From Fulvia fulva (lineage: Eukaryota; Ascomycota; Dothideomycetes; Mycosphaerellales; Mycosphaerellaceae), in the NCBI RefSeq assembly GCF_020509005.1, contig NC_063016.1, forward strand, positions 3,410,001-3,474,000: 64,000 bases of DNA, written 5' to 3'. Below are positions 52,385 through 63,360 of this stretch, in pieces. The notes beneath the pieces were generated by a model that was not told the DNA's origin, searched no databases, and was given only the letters and a program-made list of their open reading frames with translations. A program made the position numbers and the translations under genes. Each line of letters opens with the position of its first letter. The first letter of the stretch is position 1.

Positions 52385-52721
52385 GGTGAAATGCGATTCT
52401 CCACGTGACTGGACAACTGGCTATGACCGCAACAGCGCTTCGAAAGGCGTGGCGACGGGCAGAAGAGGCGTTGTTGTGGTGCGTGTGTCGTCGATAGCCA
52501 TTGATGATGTCGAGGGTGTTTATATTGCGAGCCAATCCGCAATCATATTCACTGATATCGCTTATGACGCCAGCGGCCAGCTCGTGGCAGTAGCAAGCAG
52601 CGGCAGGAGCGATCTGTCTTTCAGCATTCACCAGATGTTTGCTTATGCCCAGACAAACGATCTTGCAATGCAGTCTCGTTCACCTTTATGCGAGGTTCCC
52701 GGAAGTGATCGCGTGCTGAAC
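52385..52721. other. Intergenic
   Basis: Promoter of the BTB-like gene and 3' end of the CysA-like gene. No gene is seen. Confidence 0.5.
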
Positions 52722-54299
52722 CTAGCCCAGGAATCGTTTGATCTCGCCCCCAACGCCCTCCAGATCAAGCAAGAACGTATCGTGTCCAAACAATGATCGA
52801 TCTTCCCCGAGTTCAACGTGAGTCACACTGCGATTGCCGACACGCCTCAGCGTTTCTGCAATTTCATGCTGCTGCCATGCTGGGAACAGAATGTCTGACG
52901 CTACGCCCAGCACGAGCGTAGGAATGTCACGTAGCGGCACCAGACCCTTGATGAGATCTTCGGGAGGCGCTGACGACTGTGTGGGCTGGTGAGAGGATGA
53001 CAGATTCGCCGCCATCATGTCTGCTGAAGACTCCTGTTCCTGATAAGGCTCATCTGGCAGGCTCAATGTGCAGCGATCCTCCTTGGCTTGTTCGAGGAAT
53101 GCGCCTTGAAGTCTGTCGGCGTGCGATTTGCGTCTTTCAGCGGTGGCTTCTTGTAGCTGCGCTCCCAGGTCGAAGAGGTCCATGGCTTTGCTGACGTATA
53201 GTAAACTGTTCGCATCGTACTCGAGACACCACTTCTCGCCGGCGTGGTCAAGGTACGTCTCGATGAGGAAGTCTGGACAAAGTGCCGGTGGCTTGCTAGC
53301 ATCTGCACGTTGTCTACCGAATCGCTTCTCCCACTCGGGACCAGATCGATAGGTAATGGTAGCGATCTCGCGTGCCAGCTTCATGCCGGTGTGTGGTGGG
53401 ATGGCTTTGTAGTAGTTTCCCCGCGTGTTCGCCCAGTTTGGATCGTTCATGAGCACCTGCCGCTGAGTGTGTCGCATAGCGATACTGTAGGGATGGCTCC
53501 TAGCACAACCCGAGACCGACACGATCTTGCCAACTCGCTCGCTGTCCAACACGCCCGCAGCCAAAGACTGCATGCCGCCCATGCTGCATCCAACACTCGC
53601 ATACAGCTTGTCGATACCCATCGCGTCTAGCAGCCTGAATTGCGCACGTACCATGTCCTGCATTGTCAAGATTGGAAAGCTGGTGCCGTAGTGCTCTCCA
53701 CTGATGGGATCTTTGCTGCTCGGCCCAGTGCTGCCGTAGCATCCACCCAGCACATTGGTGCATATTATGAAGTACTTGTCTGTATCAAGAGGGGCGCCCG
53801 GCCCGATGAACTTCTCCCACCAGCCTGGCCTCGGGTTGGCTTCTGTGCTGTGGGCATGACTGCTGGCGGATAGACCGGTATGTAACAGAATTGCATTGCT
53901 CTTGTCCGCGTTCAGCGTGCCCCATCCTTCCCATGCAATGTCAAATTCAGACAACACACCTCCCCAATCGAGTAAGAAAGGCTCCGTGGAGTGGAAGACC
54001 TCAGTCTTGCCAGCTGTGTAGGAAGGTTCTGGGCCTGACAATGATCGTTTCGTGTTTAGCTGTCTCGTACGGTCTTCTTGGCTATCGAGGCAGGGGAAGG
54101 ACAACTGCGGATTAGAGATTGACGATCCGGCAGGTGTATCGTCGTGGATAGGTTGTGCTGCGAATGCTTGGGCTGACCGTGTTGCATCTCGAGATATTGT
54201 TCGGTGTTGCTGTCCGGCAAATCGTGCTCTTGGGTTCGTCTTCCGCAGGGCTTTCGGAGCTTGCCTCGCCAAGCTGTTCATGCATCGCGAGGTACTCAT
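52722..54299 (-). CDS. cysA: Mitochondrial serine O-acyltransferase, CysA/Cys2-like (homoserine acetyltransferase superfamily)
   Basis: 525 residues, no introns. It acylates serine to give the precursor of cysteine. An Arg/Ser/Ala-rich presequence ([20 protein letters not shown] and beyond) predicts mitochondrial import. The alpha/beta-hydrolase acyltransferase core has [35 protein letters not shown] and the nucleophile Ser239 in [12 protein letters not shown]. The acidic member is in [14 protein letters not shown] and His506 is in FGHDTFLLD. The motifs [16 protein letters not shown] and the organellar leader fit fungal CysA/Cys2 better than cytosolic homoserine O-acetyltransferase, but the two are close relatives. 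The frame is open to 54350; the first ATG is at 54299, with another at 54281. Confidence 0.82.
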   Translation of the reverse strand: MSTSRCMNSLARQAPKALRKTNPRARFAGQQHRTISRDATRSAQAFAAQPIHDDTPAGSSISNPQLSFPCLDSQEDRTRQLNTKRSLSGPEPSYTAGKTEVFHSTEPFLLDWGGVLSEFDIAWEGWGTLNADKSNAILLHTGLSASSHAHSTEANPRPGWWEKFIGPGAPLDTDKYFIICTNVLGGCYGSTGPSSKDPISGEHYGTSFPILTMQDMVRAQFRLLDAMGIDKLYASVGCSMGGMQSLAAGVLDSERVGKIVSVSGCARSHPYSIAMRHTQRQVLMNDPNWANTRGNYYKAIPPHTGMKLAREIATITYRSGPEWEKRFGRQRADASKPPALCPDFLIETYLDHAGEKWCLEYDANSLLYVSKAMDLFDLGAQLQEATAERRKSHADRLQGAFLEQAKEDRCTLSLPDEPYQEQESSADMMAANLSSSHQPTQSSAPPEDLIKGLVPLRDIPTLVLGVASDILFPAWQQHEIAETLRRVGNRSVTHVELGEDRSLFGHDTFLLDLEGVGGEIKRFLG

Positions 54300-54760
54300 C
54301 TTGAGTGCTCTGTTTACGAATACTACTGTGTGGAGGATGGAAGGGAACACTTCAGCATGTCTCGTCTTTCAATGAGATCACAGCAGCGGGTCAGGAAGAT
54401 CTCGAAATCATTACTAACGCAGTTTCACCACAGTCGACGCTAGCGTGCCGGGTTTCAAGCACGCCACACAGGGCTGAAAGCGGTGTACATTCTGCCAAAC
54501 GATGCTATGCAATGCAACGACCAAGGCTGCTTGACAGAGGTGAGCAAGCGACATCTGACGTGATCACAGGCTTCACATCATTCCACTGCATGATTGTCCT
54601 ACTGACCACGACGTAAATTGCCTGAAACGCCGCCTAGTGCTAACCGCCCAGCGCTAAGAACCTGCATTGTACTGTACCGTCATCCGTGCCCAGATGTTGC
54701 ATTTGCTCAGGGCCTCAGGCGCCTTAACGCCACGCTCCAGAACGCTCCCATGAAAGTGCC
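54300..54760. other. Intergenic
   Basis: Promoter of the CysA-like gene and 3' end of the GT90 gene, both on the minus strand. No gene is seen. Confidence 0.5.
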
Positions 54761-56131
54761 TCACTCGTCAATACACATCTTCCGTGCCTTTGCGGGCAAT
54801 TGCCAGTCGACTTCCTCCATGATAGCATAAGACTCAAAGGGCGCGCCTCGCGGCTTGCGCTTCTGAACTTCCTTCTTCTTGACCTTGTCGTACTCTGTCA
54901 CTTCCTCCCAGAATTCTGGCTGAAAGTCCTGTACCTCGCTCCAGCCTCGAATCATGGCCCGCCAATAACATGCTTCGGCGGCGGGCGTGAGGTATCGTTC
55001 GCGGAACGTGCGTCGTGCGTTGTCTGCGATCTTCTGCGCTTGGAGATAGTTGGCTGGGCGGGAGAATCTGTCCATTGTACTGGCGAGATCGCTAAAGTCG
55101 CGTTTGACGCGGATGTAGTTCTGGTCTGGGCCTGACTTTTTCATCAGGTGATGGTAGAGTTCCAGCCATTCTAGGTCGTGGGAGAAGAGTACCGAGTGGC
55201 AGTTCAAAAGATACTTCAGCCTTCCACTGTAGGTGTTGCCTTCCGTTTGAGCCACAAACATGTAAGAGCAATGGTCCTGCATACTAAGCAGTCGTTCTTG
55301 AATGTTCGTTGAGTTTGCCCAATCCAGAGTCTGCACATCCGACCACGATTTGCCTTTGCTGTGGTCGACGAGGCCGTGGCGGACATCCTTCGACCCAACC
55401 GCAACGGAACCGCGCCAGACCAGCTTGGGTTCCTTGTCCACGAATTCATCTTCCTCGTGCTCGAGCACCTCTTGCAGCTCAGCAAACGAACGCAAGCCAA
55501 CGTCTGGCCAGCCCCAAAGTCCAAAGTCTGGCATCAGCCATAGCTTCTCCTGATGCTCTCTTCGAGTGTACGCCCACGTAGTCTCATTGCCGTTCGAGTC
55601 TGGTAAAGCGGCATCGTGGACGGTGAAGGTGAATTCGATGTCTGGAAGCTTTCCCTGAAATGCACTGATGGCACGATGTAGCGAGTGTAACGTTGCGACT
55701 GTCCTCGGCCGATGATTGTGATCCACAACTCCATGCGCATCGATGATGTACAGCTGGTTGTCGTGTATCTGAGCACGCACGATGCCGTCGCCCCTCCATG
55801 CAGTTTCGAGCTCGTCCGGCGTTATGTTGCCCCATTTGTCCTTTCTGTGCTGCACTGCCCTGTCGATTTCTCTGTACAAGTGCGGGAAAGCAACGTTGCA
55901 CTGCTCTTCTGTGAGACCATAGTTGCGGCCCTGCGTCCTGTGGCTGAAAGTCCAGCCTGTCGTGTGTGCCGCGGGCTCGTGCTCTTGCTGTTCCTTGGAC
56001 GGCCGGACAATGCTATGCTCGTAGCCGTCTACGAATTCCCGCGCATAGTTGGTGCCACCATGTATCGCGACTATGACCAGGGCGCCGGCGATCAGCACAA
56101 AGAGGGTGCTGTAAAGCGCGATGGCACGCAT
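54761..56131 (-). CDS. GT90 glycosyltransferase (CAP10/O-glucosyltransferase-like)
   Basis: 456 residues, no introns. A short cytosolic start and one transmembrane anchor (ALYSTLFVLIAGALVIVAIH) give type II topology, so a Golgi or ER lumenal enzyme. The CAP10 domain spans about 130-430: PDIEFTFTVHDAALP, MPDFGLWGWPDVG, PKLVWRGSVAVGSKDVR, MQDHCSYMFVAQTEGNTYSG, RLKYLLNCHSVLFSHDLEW and YHHLMKKSGPDQNYIRVKRD. These match GT90 enzymes, which transfer xylose or glucose in capsule or O-glycan synthesis. Donor and acceptor are not evident. The start ATG lies directly before the anchor. It is divergent from the broken acyl-CoA ligase, 846 bases away. Confidence 0.9.
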   Translation of the reverse strand: MRAIALYSTLFVLIAGALVIVAIHGGTNYAREFVDGYEHSIVRPSKEQQEHEPAAHTTGWTFSHRTQGRNYGLTEEQCNVAFPHLYREIDRAVQHRKDKWGNITPDELETAWRGDGIVRAQIHDNQLYIIDAHGVVDHNHRPRTVATLHSLHRAISAFQGKLPDIEFTFTVHDAALPDSNGNETTWAYTRREHQEKLWLMPDFGLWGWPDVGLRSFAELQEVLEHEEDEFVDKEPKLVWRGSVAVGSKDVRHGLVDHSKGKSWSDVQTLDWANSTNIQERLLSMQDHCSYMFVAQTEGNTYSGRLKYLLNCHSVLFSHDLEWLELYHHLMKKSGPDQNYIRVKRDFSDLASTMDRFSRPANYLQAQKIADNARRTFRERYLTPAAEACYWRAMIRGWSEVQDFQPEFWEEVTEYDKVKKKEVQKRKPRGAPFESYAIMEEVDWQLPAKARKMCIDE

Positions 56132-56977
56132 TGTGTGGAAGTGGTCGGCTGTTGTGTCAACATGCCGTGCGGTTCATTGTTGCGAAGCTGTCGGTACCAG
56201 GTGCCCAGTGGAGTACCTAGTCTTAGAAGCAATCGGCCTCGCGTCGGTGGTACAGTAGAACTATGGCGACATCTCCGTCTCTCGCAGCGCCATCGCGCCC
56301 AACATTGAATTCATGCCAGCAAGAGGCTGCGATTGTGCATCATGGATACATGCCCAGGTGTATCATCATGTCGACAGGTGAAGTGACGACCGAGAAACAC
56401 GCGATCCACTCCCACTGTCGCCGGCGCGCGCACAAGAGTCTTGGTCAACCGCGGAGCCGGCACCTCATGTTCCGAATCAACCATCCCGTCCTTGGGACAC
56501 GATACCTTACAGACTCCCATGAGGGTTCTAATAAAGATGCAAACGACGACTCCCCGACCTTGAATCCTTGATGAGGCAGAACAGGTTACAACAAGTGCGA
56601 GGAGCTGGAGATGAGGATGACAAGGACAAGGACAAGGGCAAGGACAAGATGCCATCCAGCCTCGGGACTCTGTTCGATTGAATCTATTTGCCATTTGTTG
56701 TATGAAAGCCTCTCCCTGCCCGTCTTACATTCCCAGCTCCACGTCTTCCTTGCCTCGAGATGAGCTGTCATCGCTCATCAGAAGAAACGCAGAGTGACTT
56801 ATACCTCCTGATGGTTGGGAGCATGCACGCGATGGAAGACCTTGGCTATCAGCAAAGTGCCCCGCACGGCATGTTGCCTTACAGTAGTAAGGTAGCAAGT
56901 CATTCGCAGCAGTACGAGGTGAGGTACTGTGTCGGCCACCGTGCGCTCTGGTCTAGTATCATTCACAGCTGCACACC
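56132..56977. other. Divergent intergenic region with a hexamer repeat
   Basis: Between the GT90 gene (minus) and the broken acyl-CoA ligase (plus). It contains a short ACAAGG repeat (56621-56649) and overlapping short ORFs with no support. Confidence 0.5.
56621..56649. repeat. Hexanucleotide microsatellite
   Basis: Nearly five copies of ACAAGG with one variant (GCAAGG). It is non-coding; read on the minus strand it gives a meaningless Leu/Val run. Confidence 0.75.
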
Positions 56978-58798
56978 ATGCACATCTACACGTCGCAGCA
57001 TGCAGACATTGACCTCCCAAAGCTTGACATACTAACCTTGCTCTTTGGCATGCCGCTGCTTGAGCAGTGTCTCATTCGGACTGACTGCCAGGAACAGAAT
57101 CAGCATCGTCCTCCGCAAAAGAGGACACTGTCATCCACGCCTACGCTCACGGACCAAAGAACAAGATTACCAAGGCTGAAGCTCGCGACTTGACTAGACG
57201 GATAGCGTACCTTCTCTGGCACAGATATGATGTTGGTGCCAATGGGCCCGGCAAAGATGTTGTGTTGTCGACGGCATCACTTAGTCCTTTCTTACCCATT
57301 GTCTTCTTTGGCATCATGGCAGCCGGAGGCGTCTACCGCGGGGCGAGCACTGCATCCACTGTCACTGAATTGGTGCGCCAGATCTGTGATTCTGGCGCGA
57401 CTTTGCTGCTGTGCTCGAAAGAATATGAGGAGACGACGATAGCAGCGGCGAAGCAGTGCGCCATTCCCTCCGAACGCATTCTGGTGATTGACAGTTCGTC
57501 GTCAGTCAGATGGAAGCTGTTACTTTCTGCGCAGCCCCATCTTGATGTCCTGCGATCATACTCCGGAAGAATGCTCGAGTGGCAGCGATTTACCCGGCCA
57601 AGCGATCTTGAGAGTATCACGACATGTCTGCTTTACTCATCAGGCACTACTGGTCTGCCCAAAGGTGTTCGCCTGTCACACTGGAACCTGGTCTCAAGCA
57701 ACATCGTCAGCATGCACCTCGGCGCTAGGTACATATCTCGTCGAATGCAGGAAGGGCATATATTCCATTGGCGCACGATCGGGTGTCTACCCATGGTATT
57801 TTGCCCCGACTAGGAACCTCATTCTCCTGAGACATTTTGCGACAGAGAGAGAAGTTCTAATCGTCGGTTTAACAGGCACACATCGCAGGCTTCCAGCAGT
57901 ACTCTCTCAATCCCTTCTACATGGGCGGCACAGTCTACTGGCTAGAGAAGTACAACTTCGACGACTTCATCAAGTACAGTCGACAGTACCGGACAGTATA
58001 CCAATTCTCCGTGCCACCGATCGGGCTGCAGGTGGCCAAAAGTCCGAAAGTGACCGACCATTTCGACAGCTGGGAAGTAGCCTGCAGCGGCGCAGCTCCA
58101 ATGGGGCTTGAGTTGGTCAAAGAAGTCAGCCAGAAGCTAGGCAAGGGCAACACGTTCATGACTCGGACCTGGGGAGCTACAGAAACGGACGGCTCGGTGA
58201 CAGCCACGGATTGGGATTTACGAGACGAAACCGGCAGCGTAGGTGAGATCTTGCCGAATGTACGAGTTCGTGTGGTGAACGATGAAGGCCAAGACGTTGA
58301 GCCTGGAGAGGTTGGTGAGATGCTCGTAGCTGGACCTGTGGTGTGTCAAGGGTACCACAACAACCCTACCGCGACCGACGCCTCTATTGTCAACGGATGG
58401 TACTCCACTGGAGATGTCGGCTATGTTAGGGACAACCAGGTGTATCTGGTGGACCGTAAGAAAGAGCTCATCAAGTACAAGGGACTGCAAGTCGCTCCCG
58501 CAGAGCTGGAGGATCTCCTCATGTCGCATCCGAAGATTGTAGATGCTGCAGTTATTGGAGTGCAATCTGCGCGATATGGCACGGAAGTACCAAAGGCTTT
58601 CATTGTGGTGGCAGTAGGTGGGAGAGCGTTGCGGCTGAAGAAGTTGTGGACTTGGTCAAGGCCACTGTCGCAAGCCATAAGCGACTGCGAGGCGGAGTTA
58701 AGTTCGTTCATGAGATTCCAAAGAGTGCGTCTGGCAAGATCTTACGGAAGGAGTTGCGGCAGCGACCATATTTAGAAGACCCCAAAGCGAAGCTCTAG
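56978..58798 (+). pseudogene. Acyl-CoA ligase (4-coumarate-CoA ligase-like) with 3' frameshift and AKL end
   Basis: Exons are 56978-57047, 57092-57795 and 57876-58798. The first intron has a GC donor (G|GCATGC...CTGACTGCCAG, 44 nt) and the second a GT donor (GTATTT...TTAACAG). Joined, they read LLFGTESASSSAKEDTV and IGCLPMAHIAGFQQYS. The AMP-binding core is complete: LLYSSGTTGLPKGV, MTRTWGATETDGS and VDRKKELIKYKGLQVAP. Near 58617-58622 the frame shifts by one base. The true C-terminus (VASHKRLRGGVKF, then PKSASGKILRKEL with the catalytic Lys, ending AKL, a PTS1 signal) is in another frame. Without correction the product loses that Lys. It could be a recent pseudogene or an assembly error. It heads a decayed metabolic group. 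Confidence 0.82.
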
Positions 58799-58860
58799 CA
58801 CGACAACTGACGAACACCACACTCACCGCTTTACTACTCCGGCTTCCTCCCTGTAGTAAC

Positions 58861-59764
58861 TTAATAAACCCAATGCTTCCCCTCCTCCGCCTTCAAATGC
58901 TCCACCGCCTCCTCCTGCAATCCCCTAATCTCATCCTCTCCCGCCCCAACCTTCCCCATTAGTCTGCCAACCATATGATAATTCAAGTTCCCAACCTCCG
59001 CCGCAACATACTCCCCAATGTCCCCCCACGCCTGCTCCTCCTCCCACTGTCCTCCAAAAGGCCACCGATAAGTCTTAACCTCAACATCCACGAAACCCGC
59101 ATCTTTCAATCTTTGCGCTGCCTTCTTCCCGCAATCCCAGTCCAATGCTATAGCAATGCCCGCGGCACGCACACGCTGCCACCAAGCCCACGATTTGCTA
59201 ATGTCCGCGCCTGAAGAGTCGTACCAGCGGAAATCGACGTCTTGGATCTCGACGTAACCGCCGGGTTTGAGGAGGGAGTATTCGGTGTGGATGTACTTTG
59301 GCTAATCGCTCATGCCACACACAAGTAGGCGGCTGAAAATGAGATCGAAGAGGCCCTGGCTATTCGGCAAAGGTGCGTCTCCAGCTCTGTCGACCCACTT
59401 GTGTGGTGAGTCTTCGAGGACGTTCCCTTGCAGGAACTTCACGTTTGGTGGACGATCGCGGAGTTGTGGGACTGGGGTTAGGTCTAGGCCGAAGACTTGG
59501 GCGGTTTTATGTATAGCGGGCGGCGAGATGGTCGGAGATGACACCGGTTCCGCAGCCGACGTCGAGGATGCGAAGGTTTGAGGTGGTGAGGGAGAGCGGG
59601 GCGTGGATGGGTTGGCCGTTCATTATGTTGGAGAGGTGAATAGCTTGGATTTCGAGGCGGGCGTGTTCGGCAGCATCGTTTGGAAGGACGTACGCTGCAT
59701 CGTCACGGTCATGATATGTGCGTTGACGGTGCTGTGGAGCTTCCTGTGTGGTAGTTGTGGCCAT
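58861..59764 (-). pseudogene. LaeA-like SAM-dependent methyltransferase with frameshift and stop
   Basis: A class I methyltransferase remnant starting at the ATG at 59764. The N-terminal YVLPNDAAEHARLEIQAIHL is the pattern seen in fungal LaeA-like enzymes. Motif I is NLRILDVGCGTGVISDHLA. A frameshift lies near 59503-59516, between HLAARY and TAQVFGLDLTPVP. Later motifs PPNVKFLQGNVLED and GLFDLIFSRLLVCGMSD follow in the new frame. TAG at 59304-59302 then replaces the expected Trp of SDWPKY. The frame continues with YIHTEYSLLKPGGYVEIQDV and DFRWYDSSGADISKSWAWW to the true stop at 58861. Two lesions in an otherwise well-preserved gene suggest recent loss. It is convergent with the broken ligase, 62 bases away. 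Confidence 0.82.
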
Positions 59765-60098
59765 GATAGGTGCTGTTTGTGGTACTGTATGATCGAATCG
59801 TGCAAAGACGGTACACTGCACTACTTCCATTCATATATGGCTTTCTGTATCCTCGGCCTCGGAGGTTACTGACTCAGAAGGGCGCGAGATGAGAGGTGTT
59901 GTGGGAGGGTTTGTGTGGGCGCGGATGATCTAACCAGGTCATTGTTGTGTCAACAAAGCCAAACCAGCATCGCAGCCTGGTCAGCCGTATGCTTGATGAT
60001 TCTCCTGACTATTCATCCAGTACACCTCGGCCTACACCTCGGTTATGCGCGCTCATTGACATGTTACATGTAGCGGTGTTGGACAGCAGTATTGACTT
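59765..60098. other. Intergenic
   Basis: Upstream of the methyltransferase remnant and 3' end of the C2H2 regulator. No gene is seen. Confidence 0.5.
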
Positions 60099-63037
60099 CT
60101 AGGTCCTGGAAAGCACTGGCCAGCTTACGCTGTTACTGACCAGCATATCTCGACATTCCTGCAAGCGCTTGGATGCCTCGTCCAGGATCTCTGGTTCGGC
60201 GTTCGATAAGATGCGAGACAGAACTGCGAGTACAGCTGCGCAGCCATGTGACGATAACGAAGGTATGATGTGAGCAGGATCCTCGATGGTAGCACAAATC
60301 GACAGGTAACGGCAGCAGATTGCGTCGTCATCGATGCCAGCTACTTGTCGTTGTTCTCTGGCGGCGATAACAGGATATGTACTGGAGGCGTGCTGGTAGG
60401 CCCACATGATGAGTCCGGCTAAGAAGAGTGCCCAAGGTCGATAGAACAGCGGATCCGTTCTGCAGTTGTACTTGACTGATGTCGAGCCAAGGCGTGATGT
60501 CTGAGATGAGTGGAGGATGTTCGATTGGAGAAGTGTCTCGTGCAACAGCTTAAAAGCATGCAGCGTAGCATGTTGAGCCAAAGGGGTGCACACCCATGAT
60601 TGCATGCGTTGCACGACGTTGAGATAGTCCTGACATTGAGTTAGTCGGAGTTACAGAAGTAGGCATGTCCCTGATATGTCTCACCTTCTCCGACACCTTG
60701 CGACCCAGCAATCGTTTGGAACCTGAGAATATCTGACAGTCGATGATATCCGCATGCATAGTCATGTGAGCTAGGTAGTAAAGCACACCAGGGCTTGAGC
60801 CATGCATATCGAGCTGGTTTATGCTGTTGTTTCGACCACCGACTGCCTCGACGAAGCAGCTCCGCCACTGACCGAAAGCATGAAGCAGAAGAGCTCTCCA
60901 TCGGCCCTGTTCTCGGACAGATGGCACCGTCTCAAGGAACTGCAGATGTCTGTTAGGCGGTTTAGGTCAGCACATATTGCAACACTACCACTAAGCGCAA
61001 CTCACTTCTCCCTGCGAGAGATATGCCACCCGACATTGAGTAGCCCGGCCATCAAGAGCACTCTTGCAGGTGCGTGGGTCTGCACGTCGTGCGCATGGAG
61101 ACATTTCTTCAGTGCATCTAGAAAATTGATGGGGCGAATGCCGTACATCTTGAGGTTTGCATCCAGACGGTGAATCTCTTCCGCGCTTGTTGCAGCCCAT
61201 AATGACTCGTCGCACGGCAAGGCAAGCCTGATTTCGTAAGGCGCCATGTCTAGACCACTATCAGTACAGTCCGAATGATGGGACACAGCACTCACCGGCT
61301 GCGTGCCCGAACATTACAGCATGGAGGGTATCCATCTGGAAGGCTGCAAAGACGACTCTCTTAAAAGACTCATTTCGCACCCACTGTAGCCACCACGCAT
61401 CGATGCCAGACCGATGTTGGACGCCGAATGTCTTATCACCGTCCAGCGCAGGGCTTACCTGTCGTGTCGGCACTTCGCTAGGACCGTCAGTTTCCGAAGT
61501 ACCTACGAGTGGGCTTCCCCTGCGCAACAATGTACTGCATAAATGTCAGCCATATTCGGATCGTATAAGGTACGAAACTGGGTTCTTGGAATGGGTCTGA
61601 AGAGATGCACTCACAGTGTAGAGGAATGATGGATGTGCCCTCGCTCATGCAGCTTACGACTGGAGCAATGCTTCTCGTAGTATTCGATAATCACCAGAGT
61701 CTGTGCGACCCATAGCTGAATTGGGGGATGAGCATCATCGTGAGTGAACACTTCCCATCGCAAATTGTTGATGACCAAGTCACCAAGCTCTCGGTGGTCT
61801 GCCAGAGCGCTCTTTGGCTGGGACTTTGCCATGTCAGTAGCAGCAAAGGCTATGACGGCCAGGAGAAGCATGATGTGGCACGTGTTGCTGCAGAATGTAG
61901 GCTGGTGTAAGACAGGTATTTGCCTGCTAGCAAGCCAGTAAGCAGCGACCAACTTGTCGAGGACCGCCGAAGACATATTCGACAGCTGGGATGAAGCATC
62001 CATATAGAGCAGATGATCGCGGTCCTGCAGCTTTGTGACCTGCAGCCTCCTCTGGTAAGCGGCAATAAGCTCGATCACCTCATTCCTGCGATCTTCCGTG
62101 ATGCTCGCACCAAATCTGTGCGAGGCTTCAGATACAGCCACATCCTCTGGCGCTTGGTTTTGAAGGCCTTCCACCCCAAGGTGCTGCCCAGGATCGGACT
62201 GCTGGTGGAATTGCCAGATGTCTTGGGGAGAATACTCCAAGCCGAAATCAACGAATGGTAGATTCGTGAGATCAAACTCGGTGTTTTGACTACCTGGGCT
62301 CGCGAATAGCCACGCAGCGAAGCTGTCATTCGCTTGTGCGTGCGCATCGTCCGTTGTCCAGTTCCTCGTAAGAGGGAGTGGAGTTGTGCGCCCCGCAGGT
62401 CTAGCAGGACTCGGTGGGATGGCTGTTGAGCTAAGAGTGTGGATAGGCTGCATCCAGGTACTGGGTACCTGAGATATATTTTCCTGGGCGGGAACATGGC
62501 CGACTACCCGTCCCGCGCCTACACTTACATTGTCTTGCTGTGTCAATTGCAGTTCGGGCGCACTGATATCTTCAGAGGGACTGTCAGCGGTACTTGGCGG
62601 CTCCTGCTGGGCCACCTGTTGGGTACGGGGTGGCTGATCTGTCGTGGAACCATGTCGAGCCTTGTGTCTCGCGAAGAGATCATATCTGACAAAAGTTTGG
62701 CCACAATCGGGAAGCTCGCAGGCGTAAATTTCTTTTGGCCTATGGTTGAGCTCGTGGCGGTGCAGGTGTTCCGCACGTCTGTGCAGCGGTCAGGCCTTGC
62801 TCATGCTTCAAGGGTGCACATTATTCTCACGAGTAGCGTTTGCCGCATCCTGTGTGCTGGCATTCGAAACCTAGGGGTCATGTAGATCAGTCATGGTTGC
62901 TGTAATGGTGAGCCAAGCTCCGAGATCCCAAGAAGACTCGGATACATTGACACGTGGATGTGTTCCTTACGTTTGACCTGCCCGGCTCTGCTTGCTCGCC
63001 GTCGTTTGGGGGACGGCTCTACTGGGGACTGGTCCAT
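60099..63037 (-). CDS. C2H2 zinc-finger transcription factor with fungal-specific domain
   Basis: 849 residues from seven exons: 63037-62971, 62870-62831, 62778-61615, 61534-61296, 61249-61006, 60949-60685 and 60629-60099. All introns are GT-AG (46-100 nt) and the sum is exactly 850 codons. A nuclear-signal-like SPKRRRAS is followed by two C2H2 fingers: C26/C31/H44/H48 (CQHTGCGKRYSRAEH...) and C56/C61/H74/H78 (CELPDCGQTFVRYDL...). A Ser/Pro/Gln-rich linker leads to the Fungal_trans region (about 240-560), with VLHQPTFCSNTCHIMLLLAV, VFAAFQMDTLHAVMFGHAA and MAPYEIRLALPCDESLW. The first finger spans an intron. It lies among a broken ligase, methyltransferase and transporter, so it may be their former pathway regulator. 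It appears intact. Confidence 0.88.
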
Positions 63038-63360
63038 TGGGGTGATGCTCTCTCCCACGTATGGGGGCGTTGGCGTTTGGGATTAGAACTATCTCAGCGC
63101 TGCAGACCGCTCAAGCAAGTCGACATCGAAGTGCTGCCATCAATCGCCGTCTCTTGGCGTTATGACGGTACAGTATGCTCATGCATTCAAACAGATCCAG
63201 GTCGTTGACATGCAGCATAGGAGGAGAAGTTGCCCCCAGTGATCCTTGTGGTCCATGGAGAGTTCCTGCCGCGCGCTGATCAATGCGCCGGGAAGCCGTG
63301 CCGAGCTCCGACTCAGTCTCTGCAGGTGTTCCCGCTGCCTCGCGTCCTCGTCAACGCGAC
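63038..63360. other. Intergenic
   Basis: Promoter of the C2H2 regulator (minus) up to the transporter remnant (plus). The missing N-terminal part of the transporter is not here. Confidence 0.45.
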
